DNA from: Gorsachius magnificus
Taxonomy: Eukaryota; Chordata; Aves; Pelecaniformes; Ardeidae
NCBI GenBank assembly: GCA_034008185.1
Contig: CM067086.1
Coordinates: 69,920,286 to 69,984,285, forward strand
DNA: 64,000 bases
Reading direction: 5' to 3'
The stretch's first letter is position 1. Every line of letters starts with the position of its first letter. Below are positions 46,035 through 57,799 of this stretch, piece after piece. Below the pieces are notes generated by a model. The model worked only from the letters and a program-made list of their open reading frames with translations, made no database searches and had not been told where the DNA came from. The translations under genes were made by a program, and so were the position numbers.

Positions 46035-47511
46035 GATGCCCATGCATTGCTATGTGTCCTGTATCCTAGGGGTATTCCCACCCAAAAGCCCAGGGAGGTA
46101 ATACTCCGGACCGCCAGGGAGATGATGGATGCTCTGGCCCAGGGGGGCTTCTACTTTAGGGTTTTGCCTTCATAGGAAATGATTAAAAGCACTGCACAGA
46201 CACGTTGTGAAGGCAGCAGGGCTGCAAGGGGAGTTGCTCTGAAGCCCAGTCTCAAGCCGGCATGAAACCGGCCCTGCTCTCTAAGGCCGCGCAGGGATTC
46301 ACATCTCTTACCACGCTTAAGGAAATTCACATTTCTTTCTAAACCTCTTAAAAATGCTTCAGGGTGTTGGCCGAGTTGAACTTCACGTTGACCAGAAATA
46401 TCCAGGTGTAAGCGCAGTTCTGCTGTAGAGCTATGCGTGACCTTTTACATTGCGTGCCACAGTTGTCTAAAAAGCAACGGATTTTGGAAAGGTTTTCTGA
46501 GTCAAAGGTAATGATCCCTCAAGATCTCAGCAAAGAAGCGAGAAACTTTTAAGCTGGCTAAAGGAAGGAGTAGAAATAAAAACATTAAATAATCTACTAC
46601 AAAATGCTTAAATGAGAGGATGAGCCCTTTGAAAAACTCCTGGGGTCTGAGCGTGCCATTGCGGAATACAAGTCTCTCCCGAATTATCAAGCCACTGGAA
46701 TGGGTGATATGTCAGTATTTAATGAGAAAACGTTCCCTTAGGAGTACCAAAACATTTTTAAAAGGCACATTTTTTTACTGGAGCTCTTTAAATGTTGCTG
46801 ATGAGGAACTAATGAAAGTTTGAGTGTCAGCCCTTCACGGCCAAAGGGCATCGTCCTCCACGTGAGAAAGCAAGAGGTGGATTAGAGCTTTCTCAAATGT
46901 ATTTGGCATTGAACAGCTGTACAGCTTTCCGATTGAGAAACTAACTGGGAATCCTGGTAAGCGAGGCTGTTAAACATCTCGTCTCCATGCCCTGAAGTGG
47001 TTCCCCGTGTCCCCTTTCCAGCACCCACCTCTCCACTCCAGGCTGCTGGGGCTCTCCTGGCTCCCCGTATGCTACATCCCCAGCCTTGGCCAAGCGGCCC
47101 CTGAGAACAGCATCCCCTGGGCATGGCCGGGCAGGGCGCATCGGCACACCTCCCTCCCGGAGACCCGGAGCCCCCAGGAGCATGGGAGCTGCACTGACCT
47201 CAGTTTGCCAGCACCTAACAGAGGACAGGATTTGGCACCCATCTATGCGAGTGTCAGTAGTGGGAAACAGGTGCTGGTTCTGCTTTCCCCTTGAATTAAC
47301 AGTGCCAGTAATGCAGTATGTTAGATTTGCATCAGTTATTTTATAATAAAATGGGAACTGATTAAAGATGGATTTCCAGCTCAGCAGCGCAGCAGTGGAA
47401 CCACACACATGGGCGAGAGGGGCTCCAGGAGCTGGAGCCTGGTTGATCCTGCCTCTTCCTTTTTGCTGGCAGCCTGGGGTGAAGGGGACTGTTTTCTGCT
47501 CTGTGCTTTGC
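46035..47511. other. Unique intergenic sequence
   Basis: This is 1.5 kb with no recognised gene or repeat. 46500-46830 is AT-rich and 46980-47200 is GC-richer. Confidence 0.45.
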
Positions 47512-47525
47512 TTTCACAGAATCCC
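47512..47525 (-). mobile_element. Tip of a CR1 3' end cut off by an LTR insertion
   Basis: The words tttcacagaatccc are the inverted last bases of the group A copy that continues at 48115. The last five (atccc, 47521-47525) form the left target-site duplication. Confidence 0.88.
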
Positions 47526-48114
47526 TGTTGTGGTTTAACCTGGCTAGCAACTCAGCACCACACAGCCGCTTGCACACTCCCCCCCTCCCTGAGTGGGATG
47601 GGGGAGAGAATTGGAGAAAAGAAAAAAAAAGTAAGACCTGTGGGTTGAGATAGAGACAGTTTAATAAGAAAGAAGAATAACAATAGTAATAATAATAATG
47701 GTAAGAGAATATACAGAATATATAAAAAAAGTGATGCACAATGCAATTGCTCACCACCTGCTAACTGATGCCCAGCCCGTCCCGAGCCCCGATCACTCCC
47801 CAAACCACAATCGCTCTGCCCGAGCTGCAATCACTCTCCCCGCGACTGACCGACTGACCCCCCCCAGCATGACGTTCCATGGTCTGGAACATCTCTTTGG
47901 TCAGTTGGGGTCAGCTGTCCTGGCTGTGCTCCCTCCCAGCTTGCTATGCCCCTGGCCGAGCAGGAGAAGCTCAGAAAGTCCTTGAGCAGTCTGAGCACTG
48001 CTTGGCAACAACTAAAAACATCAGCGTGTTATCAACATTCTTCTGGTACTAAATCCAAACCACAGCACTATGCTAGCTTCTGTGAAGAAAATTATCCCAG
48101 CTGAAACCAGGACA
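47526..48114 (-). mobile_element. Solo LTR of an avian endogenous retrovirus (ERVL-like), nested in CR1
   Basis: This 589-base element starts tgttgtggtttaac and ends ccaggaca on the + strand. It is flanked by a perfect 5-bp duplication ATCCC (47521-47525 and 48115-48119). Read on the - strand it begins TGTCCTGGTTTCAGCTGGGA, a start common to a widespread avian LTR family, and has ATTAAA, a variant polyadenylation signal, at 47660-47665. Sense is probably -. A taataataat stretch lies at about 47677-47699. There are no internal retroviral genes. It is a different family from the LTR at 30947. Confidence 0.92.
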
Positions 48115-48475
48115 ATCCCAGAATCCCAGCCTGGCAGGGGCTGGGAGGGCCCTCGGGAGCTCCCCCAGTGCCACCCCCCTGCCCAAGCAGGCTCACCCAG
48201 AGCAGGGGGCACAGCACAGCGGCCAGGCGGGGGTTGAAGATCTCCAGAGAAGGAGACTCCACAGCCCCCCTGGGCAGCCTGGGCCAGGGCTCCATCACCC
48301 TCCCAGTCAACAAGTTCTTCCTCCCGTTCACCTGGAACCTCTTCTGCTTCAGGTTGTGCCCATGGCCCCTTGTCCTGGTGCTGGGCACCACTGGGAAGAG
48401 TCTGGCTCCGTCCTCGTGACCCCCACCCTTGAGATATTTGTAGGTGTTGATGAGATCCCCTTCTCTTCTCCAGGA
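48115..48475 (-). mobile_element. CR1 3' fragment (group A), continuing beyond the nested LTR
   Basis: It continues atcccagaatcccagcctgg. The - strand encodes LKQKRFQVNGRKNLLTGRV and AVESPSLEIFNPRLAAVLC. Near its 5' end about 9 bases are missing (gatccccttctcttctcc instead of gatcccctctcagccttc), and homology stops at about 48475. Confidence 0.93.
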
Positions 48476-49869
48476 TTTCCTATCTTTGACTCAAATTCAG
48501 AATATTTGGGGGCTGTAATGTTCCAGAGACTTGCAACCCCACGGCCAAGGGAACAGGGTGGGAAAAGTACATCGTCTAGCAAACGAGCGTGAAATGCTGA
48601 TGCTGGCAGCTCTGGTAAGCTAGTACTCACCAGTGAACTGTGAACCAAGCCAGGAGATGCTATCTATTTACCCATATGCATGTTTACATACACATATATA
48701 TATATATAAAAATTCACATGCATCCTCCTCCAGTTGCCCACGCAGTAAACTCTGGCAGAGGGGAGGGTTGCTGCCAAAGGTGAAGCCATGTGAACATTAC
48801 AGACTTTTAGTAATCTAATACCTACTGTCTTATTTTCACTTAGCTCACTGCTTTATATGAATCTTCATTTCATTAGACCCAACCAGCAGCAACCAAGGCC
48901 CTCAGGTGACCCTTTTGTCCCGCAGCTCCCCCCGCTGCTGCAGGAAGGTTTTCCTAGGAACCTCAATGCCTTTTGGTGCTGAAAGTTTGCAGAGTGAAAT
49001 GAGGGTGAAGGGAAATGAGCTCTGAGAAGTCCCAGGGGTGCAGCTAGTACATCTCCGTGCAGGGGAGTGCCAGCTGGGGATTTAGGCTGCGGTAGGTGCA
49101 TTTTGGGGACGCTCTTCCCCAAGCCTGTGCTCATGATACCCTTCCCTGAGCCTGTGCTCACCCAAACTGCGCATTTTTGAAGCCTGCGAAGCTGCCTGGA
49201 GCAAGGGTGGCAAGGAGAGCTATTGTCTGCATTTTCGGAGTGCCTCGTGCTCCCGAGGCCGTCCTCGGGGTGGTTGGGAGGGCTGGGGCAGGGCCTGGTG
49301 GTGATGCTCATGGGGCTGGCAGGGACCACGGCGCAGCGCTCTGCCTTTCTCTGCCCCCCCGCCTCCCCCCGCGGTTGGTACCTTTGCCATCGCAGCCCTT
49401 CTCTCCAGGAATCGCTGCCATGTGGGTTCACCCCTATTTCTTACTTATTCCCTGAAACTCTGAGTCAGGATCAAAGTCTCCAGATAATATAGGCAAGCAA
49501 CGCTCCTCTCCCTTCCCAAATGTTCTCTTCTTCCTCTCTTCTCTACGGTACCAACACAGCCATGCTTCGAAGTCTTCTCTTCTGTGCCTTGCTGTCTGTG
49601 TTGCTCTGCAGAGCGTAAGGGAGAGAAAAGCTCTAATGTTTTTTAGCAGGGGTTCAGGGATGGGGGAGGGAGGGGAAGGTTAAAAGACTCTGACAATAGG
49701 CAAGGATTTCCAAATAATATCCTTTCACACTTGGTTAGAGTGAGACTCCAGTCATGGCTATTACACATAATGATGTAACTGTAATTGCTTCTCTGTACAA
49801 TGGTATTAAATTAAATTCACAAAATGTCAAGGTCCTTTGCATTTAAGTACAATTCAGCAAGGATTTTAA
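48476..49869. other. Unique intergenic sequence
   Basis: A short (AT)n run lies at about 48690-48708. 49200-49400 is GC-rich. No gene recognised. Confidence 0.45.
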
Positions 49870-50205
49870 TCATAGAATCATGGAATCGATTAGGTTGGGA
49901 AAGACCTTTAAGATCATCAAGTCCAACGGTTAGCCTAGCACTGCCAAGTCCACCCCCAAACCCTGGCCCTCAGCACCGCCTCTGCCCGGCTGTTCAATCC
50001 CCCCAGGGCTGGGGACTCCACCCCTTCCCTGGGCAGCCCCTTCCAGTGCCTGACAGCCCTTTGGGGAAGGAATTGTTCCCCAGGGCCAACCTCACCCTGC
50101 CCTGGCACAACTTGAGGCCGGTGCCCCTCATCCCATTGCCCGTTCTCTGGGAGCAGAGCCCGACCCCCCCGGCTCCCCCCTCCTCTCAGCAGTTGTAGGG
50201 AGAGA
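49870..50205 (-). mobile_element. CR1 3' fragment (group C) with an older-type 3' end
   Basis: The first 80 bases (gattaggttgggaaagacct, ttaagatcatcaagtccaac, ggttagcctagcactgcc) resemble an older CR1 3' type. From about 49955 (aaaccctggccctcagcacc) it follows group C closely. This may be a transitional subfamily or a recombinant. It ends near 50205 at the cagcagttgtagggag block. Confidence 0.9.
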
Positions 50206-50287
50206 TAAAGTCCACATGGCTCCGGTGGCTCTGTACACCCATGGATGCAGGTGAGCTGCTGTCTTTTTCACGTCTTTTTTTTTAGAG

Positions 50288-50581
50288 GTGAGTTTTTTAC
50301 CAGGGCCTGTAGTGACAGGAAAGGAGCAGCAGTTTTAAACTGAAAAAGGGTAGATTTAGATTGGCTATGAGGAAGAAATATTTTACGATGAGGGTGATGA
50401 GACACTGGCACTGGTTACCCAGAGAAGCTGTGGATGCCCCATCGTTGGAAGTGTTCAAGGCCAGGTTGGATGGGGCTTTGAGCAACCTGGTCTGGCGGAA
50501 GGTGTCCCTACCCATAGCAGGGGGGGTTGGACTGAATGATCGTTAAGGTCCCTTTGAACCCAAATCATTGTATGATTCTAT
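50288..50581 (+). mobile_element. CR1 3' fragment (group B-like, older)
   Basis: It starts gagttttttaccagggcctg and passes taaactgaaaaagggtagat and gttggatggggctttgagc. It ends attgtatgattctatcc. Its differences from group B are spread along its length. It lies only 82 bases from the inverted copy at 49870, in the opposite orientation. Confidence 0.9.
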
Positions 50582-50834
50582 CCATGCTTGGAAATGGTCT
50601 GTGAGCCCCTCGGTGCTGATGGGCAGCAGCCACTGCTCATGCAGGAGCTGCATAAGAAATACACCTTTCTGCTCTTTTGCTACGAATATTGCATAAAGAA
50701 CCAAACACGAAGAAGTGAAAGGGTGGAACCGAACGATCCCTTTGTGCTGCTGCTTCTCCATGCCCTGCATGAAGCCCTTTGGCTGAGCCGCGCTGAAGGC
50801 AGCCACCGTTGCCGTGCTCCTGGAGCTGCCGAGT
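50582..50834. other. Unique spacer before the minisatellite
   Basis: Unique sequence; no feature recognised. Confidence 0.35.
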
Positions 50835-51282
50835 GGGAGCGATGGCTCTGGCGGGAGCGATGGCTCTGGTGGGAGCGATGGTTCTGGCGGGAGCGATGGC
50901 TCTGGTGGGAGCGATGGCTCTGGTGGGGGGGCGATGGTCTGGCGGGAGCGATGGCTCTGGGGGAGCGATGGTTCTGGCGGGAGCGATGGCTCTGGGGGAG
51001 CGATGGCTCTGGTGGGAGCGATGGTTCTGGCGGGAGCGATGGCTCTGGTGGGAGCGATGGCTCTGGTGGGAGCGATGGTTCTGGCGGGAGCGATGGCTCT
51101 GGCGGGAGCGATGGCTCTGGTGGGAGCGATGGCTCTGGTGGGAGCGATGGCTCTGGTGGGAGCGATGGCTCTGGTGGGAGCGATGGCTCTGGCGGGAGCG
51201 ATGGCTCTGGCGGGAGCGATGGCTCTGGGGGAGCGATGGTTCTGGCGGGAGCGATGGCTCTGGCGGGAGCGATGGCTATGGC
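50835..51282. repeat. 18-bp minisatellite, about 25 units
   Basis: The unit is GGGAGCGATGGCTCTGGC, with common variants (final C/T, GGTTCTGG, and 17-base units missing one base near 50957 and 50994). The consensus has no stop codon in any frame, so long open frames run through it on both strands (GSDGSG, ERWLWR, GAMALA, PEPSLP periods). These are by-products of an 18-base period, not genes. Each unit carries one CpG, making the array locally CpG-rich. It is likely length-polymorphic. Confidence 0.96.
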
Positions 51283-51399
51283 GGTGCCTGCGTGCCGCGG
51301 GGAAGCGGCTTTGCCGGCGGTGGGTGAGCCCCGGGCGGCGGCGAGCACGGGGAGGCCGTTTAACCAGCTCTGCCTGCCGCCGCCTGCCCGCCTTTGCTC
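51283..51399. other. GC-rich flank of the minisatellite
   Basis: About 120 bases with several CpG (tgccgcggggaag, cccgggcggcggcgagc). Together with the array this gives a roughly 550-base CpG-rich segment. No exon recognised. Confidence 0.4.
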
Positions 51400-51810
51400 C
51401 TGATTAAGTCTTCAAGTGTAAAGTAATGTGAGGTGAGGGAGCACAGTCCCATGAAATTACCTTTCCATTAAATTCCTTGTCATAAATGAGAGGGAAGGTG
51501 CTTAATTCAAAGCAAAGGTGAATGAAATAAATTTACTGTAAATCCTTCCTGAGCTGCCCCTTCACTTAAGTTTTGAGCCTGCAGCAGCAAATTACGTACC
51601 CTGGAGCACGGAAGGCTTTTGATCTGGCAGGTCGATACTTCTTTCCCTTTGAGCTGATGCTACAATGAATTGCTTCATCTTCCTCGGCGAGAACACGTGC
51701 ATCCCACTGAACTGGCCTCCCACAAAAACTCCCACTATTGATCTAATTTATGAATGCGGCCCTTGATTAAAGAATCATTAATGGATGTTGCGTATGAAGC
51801 AGAGGCAAAT
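51400..51810. promoter_or_regulatory. Candidate conserved noncoding element next to the CpG-rich array
   Basis: AT-rich with ccattaaattccttgtcat, gtgcttaattcaaag, tattgatctaatttatgaat and cttgattaaagaatcattaa. No repeat is present. The density of homeodomain words resembles developmental enhancers. Inference only. Confidence 0.27.
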
Positions 51811-53007
51811 GTCAGGAGGATTATTAGAATGGGGGGGTTCTGAATTATTAAAGGATTTTATTGAGCTTGCAGCCAACACTGCATTCATTCCCTGGGAGCT
51901 GGGCTGGGGCCACCGAGGCCAGGGAGCTGGGAAGTCCCCATGGCACTGCAAGCAGAGGCATTGGGCTGGGGCGTCCGCACGTGCAGAGGCAGCATCCTTG
52001 GGGAGATGTCTGCCACCCGGGTGGCAATGCCCAAGATCTGAGCTCGCTGTCTGGGATGGGCTTTCCCTGCCACGGGACTCGGCTGGGTCCTGGGAGCAGA
52101 GAAATTCAGTTTTTCCCAGATGTCTGCCTCTGGCCTGAGGGTTTGTCCTAGTGCTTCCACCATTACGGCGCTGAAGAAATTTGTTTCTGGCAGCTGCATC
52201 CCCTCTGCTGGGAGAACTGCTGCCTCCCCGCTTCTTGCTCGGGGGGAGCTGGCTTTTCCCTTCACTGAGCCCCAGCCTGTGCTTTTCCCAGGCTCACAGG
52301 CAGTGCTCTGCAAAACCCTGTGCTGCTGGAGGCAAGGAAAGTGCTGGGAAGCAGAGAGAGCAGTTCCTGCCCCAGCCCACGCGGCATGGCTTGGCGAGCC
52401 CTCTTCAGCAGCCGCCCGAGGAGGTTTCGGAGCCGGGAGCTCATCTGCTGGGACAGATGGCAGGGGCCACAGCGGCTGCCGGGGCTGGGCTGCCCTGCAC
52501 GGCCGTTCCCTCTGTCCCCTCGCATTCCCCACTGCAGGGCATGCCCCGCAATCCTGTTGGCTTGATTTCACGTTCTGCCCAGTCTGAGTCTTTATCGGTT
52601 GGGAAATGCTACCAAGATGTTTGTCCCCTGGCCACCATCCCTGCCCTGCTCTATGAATCTCTGCCTTGCCCCACCCTGCAGGTTATCACGGCTCTGATTT
52701 TGGCTGCAAAATTATTCTCTCTGTGGGAAAAGGAAACTTCAGGGGTTTTTTTTTCTTCAATAAATAATTCTGTGCTTCATGCATAACTTCACACCATCTA
52801 TACGTAAGGCTGCCATACAACTCAGGTAGGGCTCTGCTTTTGTAGTTCTCCCTCATTCCTGCTTTTCATAAAGGGGAAGGCACCTGGGACATGAGAGGGC
52901 ATTTTGTGGACATTTGTGTATTAAGAAGTCCCTCGTAGAGCTGGGGACCACGGAGTGTGTTGCCACAGGCTCTGCCACCAGCAGAGGTGGGAATGGGACA
53001 AGAACGG
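51811..53007. other. Unique intergenic sequence, GC-rich to about 52560
   Basis: Overlapping open frames on both strands (up to 228 codons at 51885-52571, - strand) are alanine, proline and glycine rich with no domain. I read them as chance frames in GC-rich DNA. Confidence 0.45.
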
Positions 53008-53155
53008 GCCCCATCCCTGGGACCATTCCAGGCCAGGTTGGACGGGGCTGTGAGCAACCTGATGTGGTTCAAGGTGTCCCTGCTCCTGCAGGGGGGTTGG
53101 GCTGGGTGACCACTAGGGGTCCCTTCCCACCCAAAACATTCTGTGATTCTATGAT
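53008..53155 (+). mobile_element. CR1 3' end, short (group B)
   Basis: It starts ggccccatccctgggaccat and ends attctgtgattctatgatc. About 150 bases, very close to the 3' ends at 5032-5696 and 63115-63440. Confidence 0.93.
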
Positions 53156-54759
53156 CTAAGAGGCTGTTCTGTGGATGGCAGTACAATTGCAGGTAGATAT
53201 TGCACACCCGCCTTACACTGGGCTCCCACCCACAGCTCCCAATGCATGCCTTTGCCCAGGGGTTTGGCACATTTGAGTACAGATCACTATTAGGGCAGCA
53301 TTCACCTGACCCTCACAGGTTCTTCCAATGTACCAAACCCGCTGGGTGTTGTTCTGCCTGTGGCAGAAAGCATGTTGCTACGTTAGCCCACCTACATCAG
53401 AACATTAAATACCACCAGAGTATTATATACTGCATTTAAAGATAATTTTCCGCCATTTAGAATGTGTAGGTGTGTGCATCTGCGTGTCCACACTGCTGGG
53501 AGGGGGCAGAATAATATGATTCTATTTGTAAGGCCATCGATGTGGAGGACATCTCTACATTTTGTCTTATTCCTGTAGTGCAGATTTTGGTTGGATGATC
53601 CTTTACAGGGATTTGAAAAGGCAAGTGGGCAGCTCGGGTCAATATTCAGCAGTTTTGGTTTCAGGTTCTGACTTGCTGTGTGACTCTAGGCAAATAATTT
53701 CATTTCTCTGTGCATGTGTTTTCCACCTATAAAGAGGAGGTAATATCTTTAAATGGTGATGGTAACTTCTCCTGCAAGCAAATGTGACTGTTCTGAGGCT
53801 GAATAAAGACGAAACACCCCAATGCTACGGTGTTAGAGAGCTGTATGGTATTGAAACCCTATAAATATTTAAGTGCAGTATATATTGGCACAGACATAAA
53901 CAGGTAAACATTCGTACTGTGCCCACACAGGGTAATCCTGTGGGATTGCTTTTAGCAGGTTTCGTCACACTGAAGACAAGTTAAGAGCTTGAGAGCAGAT
54001 CTCCTGAAAGCGTAAGTCAAGGGTACGTGTACGGCCAAGTGCCTGGAGGATCCCTGGGTTTCGGGATGATGTCGGGCTGCTTCTAGCATGCAGAAAGAGT
54101 TGGAAGAAACCACTGCCTTTAGGGGAAGCTGCAGGCTCTCAGCGTCGAGCCTAGTGTTTGAGGGCAATTTTGAATCCTCTACTCGTCAGTCAAACCTTCA
54201 GGCAGTGCCGCCTGTGCAGGGCTCCTTCCCCTCCCCGGGCATCCCTCCTCATCGGCACCGTCTGAGCTGAGGCAAAACTCCTCAAAGTTATAGTCAGGGA
54301 CTACTGGCACTCCCAGCATTTCCAAACGGCACATATGTAATGTGTGTGTATACTTATGTATGTAGATGTGTGCACACACGGGGATATGCAAACATGCTTG
54401 GCCATTTGATCCTGAACTCTTCCAGCCCTGGGCGATGGACATGGACATCTCTTTGTTCCCTGCTCTTAACATACCAAATTTTGATGATGATGATTTGTTT
54501 TCCTCTGCGACTGCAGCAGCAAAATGATTGACTCTGAGAAGAGGTCTCTCACATACAGCATGAACAGCTAACAGGCCAAGCACTATCAGAATGGCAAGAA
54601 GAAATCTAACTGAAGCGGGGCCTGGAGCATGGTTTTTCTGCTCTAGAAGCCAATCACTGTACATGGAAAACACCACCCCTGCAGGAGTTAGGGAGAGGAG
54701 GAGGACATGGGTGTGTTAGAACAAGAGACGGGAAAGGTGCGGGAACAAAGGCCAGCAAA
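53156..54759. other. Unique intergenic sequence
   Basis: A GT-rich stretch lies at about 54335-54385. No gene or repeat family recognised. Confidence 0.45.
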
Positions 54760-55272
54760 CCTGGAGCACTGGGTCCAGTTCTGGGCTCCCCAGTTCAAGA
54801 AAGATGAGGAACTCCTGGAGAGAGTCCAGAGGAGGGCAACAAGGATGATGGGGGGACTGGAGCATCTCCCCTACGAGGAAAGGCTGGGGGAGCTGGGCTT
54901 GTTCAGCCTGGAGAAGAGAAGGCTGAGAGGGGATCTCATCAACACCTACAAATATCTCAAGGGTGGGGGTCACGAGGACGGAGCCAGACTCTTCCCAGTG
55001 GTGCCCAGCACCAGGACAAGGGGCAATGGGCACAAACTGAAGCAGAAGAGGTTCCAGGTGAACGGGAGGAAGAACTTGTTGACTGTGAGGGTGATGGAGC
55101 CCTGGCCCAGGCTGCCCAGGGGGGCTGTGGAGTCTCCTTCTCTGGAGATCTTCAACCCCCTCCTGGCCGCTGTCCTGTGCCCCCTGCTCTGGGTGAGCCT
55201 GCTTGGGCAGGGGGGTGGCACTGGGGGAGCTCCCGAGGGCCCTGCCAGCCCCTGCCAGGCTGGGATTCTGTG
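54760..55272 (+). mobile_element. CR1 3' fragment (group A) with open frame
   Basis: A 188-codon + strand frame (54707-55273) is uninterrupted. About 170 codons are CR1: [79 protein letters not shown] and AVESPSLEIFNPLLAAVLCP. It ends caggctgggattctgtga. The first codons are flanking sequence. Confidence 0.94.
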
Positions 55273-57799
55273 AACTCATGAGAAGCAGAAGGTTGGCAGC
55301 ATGCTGAAAGCCGGGCGGCTTCACCACAGAAGCTCCTGGTCAGCGCTGGCGGGAGGAACAAAGCACTGCCCAGGATAATTAGGTGCGTGGTTTTTTTCTC
55401 TTTCTTTGGCAGCAAAGTAGGGTGTTGCTTTTTTTTTTTTCTTGGCTTGTTACAGGAAAAGATTAAACACACCAGTAATTAGAGAATACAGTGGAAGCAA
55501 TTGTAAGCTGAAAAATAAGAAAGAAAAAGAGAGAAAGAGTTATCATGTGAAAAATAAATGAAAAGAACACAAATAGCTAAGTAGGCAGCAAATTGGGAGA
55601 TGATTATATCATTTTAAATAAGGATAGTAGGAAAAGTTCATGCAGTTGGCATAAGGTTCATGTGAGATTGTTGTGCTCTTTCCAGCCCTTAGAAGACATA
55701 AATGTTCCACCAAGGGAGGCCCTGGGATAGAAGGAGCCTTTACAGACCTCCTAAACTTGTGTGTAGGACTACGACCTGTTGCAGCCCAAGAGCAATCACT
55801 GAAACACTCTCCCCCTAATTTTTGATTAATCATCAGAGCTATTACTTATTTTTCAAAACCATTATCTGATCTGTAACTGGTTTTTGAAGAGAAATGTTAT
55901 CACTTATGAATTCGATATGTTCTACAGATTTAGAAAAAGCAAACAGTAGTGGCTGAGAGACCGGACAGACAGATGTCATTTCTCGGTATACTTGCTGACT
56001 TAATGACCTGAACAGTTTAACAGGCCTAGCGTAACATAGTGAGGGTATCCCTCCAGGCAAGCTTCAGATCTTAAAGCCATTAGCTGTAAATTAAGGTATG
56101 ATGCGGAGCAAACACATAGCACAAATGTATGTATGCGGAGCATTGCACTAGCTAACTTGTTAGCAAGTTGGGTTCTCCTGTAGCGGTAAGTAGCTGTCAA
56201 CAGCCTGACAAAAACGCTCCAAAATAAGCAAATTACCGCAGGAATAAATGGAAATGAAAATACCTCAGGGCACCAAGAAACTCCAACTGTGAAAGAGAAA
56301 TGCGTAAACTTTAACCACCGCTGTGGGGCACTTACACTGTGAGTGCCTCTGCACGATGCGACGTGGAAGTGAAGCAGAAAGCACAGCGGTGGGTGTAGAG
56401 GATAAGAGGGGACGCAGCGGAGCCGGGGGACTGCACTGTGGCACCGCACGGGCGCAGGGGACAGGCTGACACTGCTGACCGAGGATGCTCCGCTCTGGGG
56501 ACGCAACGGGCAGCCAGCTGGGCAGGAGCCCCTGCTCCGAACCTTCCACGCCCTTGGTTTTGTAGGGTGACCATACAAAGCGCTCACCTGATGAGTTCGA
56601 ACTTTTAGACCAATGAAACATTGATGAGTTGTAATCACACATTGTGATAGTGTTGATTTTTCATTTAGTAATGATAAGCCGTGTGGAAAAAAAACTGATA
56701 AAGTGCTTCTGAACACGATATTGAGTCATACACGCTTCACACGAACCAAAATAAACAGCTTGGGCTGAATGGAATGAGCATGAACAAGATGCTCATCTTT
56801 CCAGAAAGGTGCGTAGGGATGGCTCCTGTTCGGTTTGCACTGGGACAGGATGGCACTGCTGGGTAGTTATGCCATGGGGCCAAATGCTGGGAAGGCCATG
56901 GCTGCATCCTCCAGGACTCAGGCTGTGACGTGGATGCTCATCCATCACCTCTGGAATTATGTCCCTGCAGTCTCACAAAGCAAACAAAGATGCCAAGTCC
57001 CTACGCGGCCCGGACTCGTCTCAGTCTTTTGTACATACCTCATTATTTTTGAACACTATCTCACAAAAATCTAATACCACCTATGGCGAGGAAGAAGATT
57101 TCTTCATGCCACAGGCTGGATCCAGGCATAAACATTCAGAGAAAATGCCAGGGCCTGGGCATTACGAGGAGGAGATTTTATATGTCTGGACTTTGCTTTT
57201 ATTGCAATCTAATGTTCTCAAACACGTTAAAAAGTGCCTGGCACATAAATTGCTTTCATCTCATGGGCCAGTTTCCTAAGGAAATGAAATACATTTGTCT
57301 GCACTCTCCATTTGTGCATCTCTGATAGTCAAGCCAGCGTCAAACAGCTTTGCTAAAAAGGAGAATTTTTGGAGGGAAATTTCCTGGTGTGAGCCCAACA
57401 GGTATCTGCTCTGTTTGACTAATTAGTTGGCTAGTGTGGGTCACTCTGGACTGGTCACCAAATACATTAATGCCTGCCAGGGACACAGGGAGCCTGAGGG
57501 AGGAGTTAGGGACCAAAGAGCACAAAATGGAACAGGCTCCGTTAGTTCCTCTCCTGCTGCTTCTTTACCTGGCATCTCGGAGTAAGAAACTTAATGCAGC
57601 TTGAAAGGAGCTCTCTGAGACGGGTGAGTGGAGTGAGATGAGCTGGGCTTTCTGGCATGCCCAGGGCTGGTGGGGAGATGGCACCCACTGGTCACACAGT
57701 GGGGTAGCTCACCTGCCTTGGAAACAAGGGGCCTAAGGCCCGGGTTCTTTCTAAAGCAGCCTCTCTAAAATGGATAGCATTGATATTGCTGCGTATTTG
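55273..57799. other. Unique intergenic sequence
   Basis: This is 2.5 kb. A T12 run lies near 55430 and purine-rich sequence at 55508-55540. A 238-codon - strand frame (56000-56716) is the longest frame outside repeats here; it is serine and leucine rich without a recognisable domain and I do not call it a gene. Confidence 0.45.

Noticed and set aside
50588..51407. Long open frames encoding GSDGSG, ERWLWR or PEPSLP repeats on both strands.
   Set aside because: They are the three-frame and reverse translations of an 18-bp minisatellite whose unit has no stop codon. There is no conserved start, domain or non-repeat coding flank.
51885..52571. 228-codon - strand frame with overlapping + strand frames.
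   Set aside because: GC-rich DNA lacks stop codons by composition. The residues are alanine-, proline- and arginine-rich without motifs.
56000..56716. 238-codon - strand frame, the longest outside repeats.
   Set aside because: It has no recognisable domain, its composition is serine- and leucine-rich, and a competing frame overlaps it. Chance is the simpler explanation; a conserved alignment would be needed.
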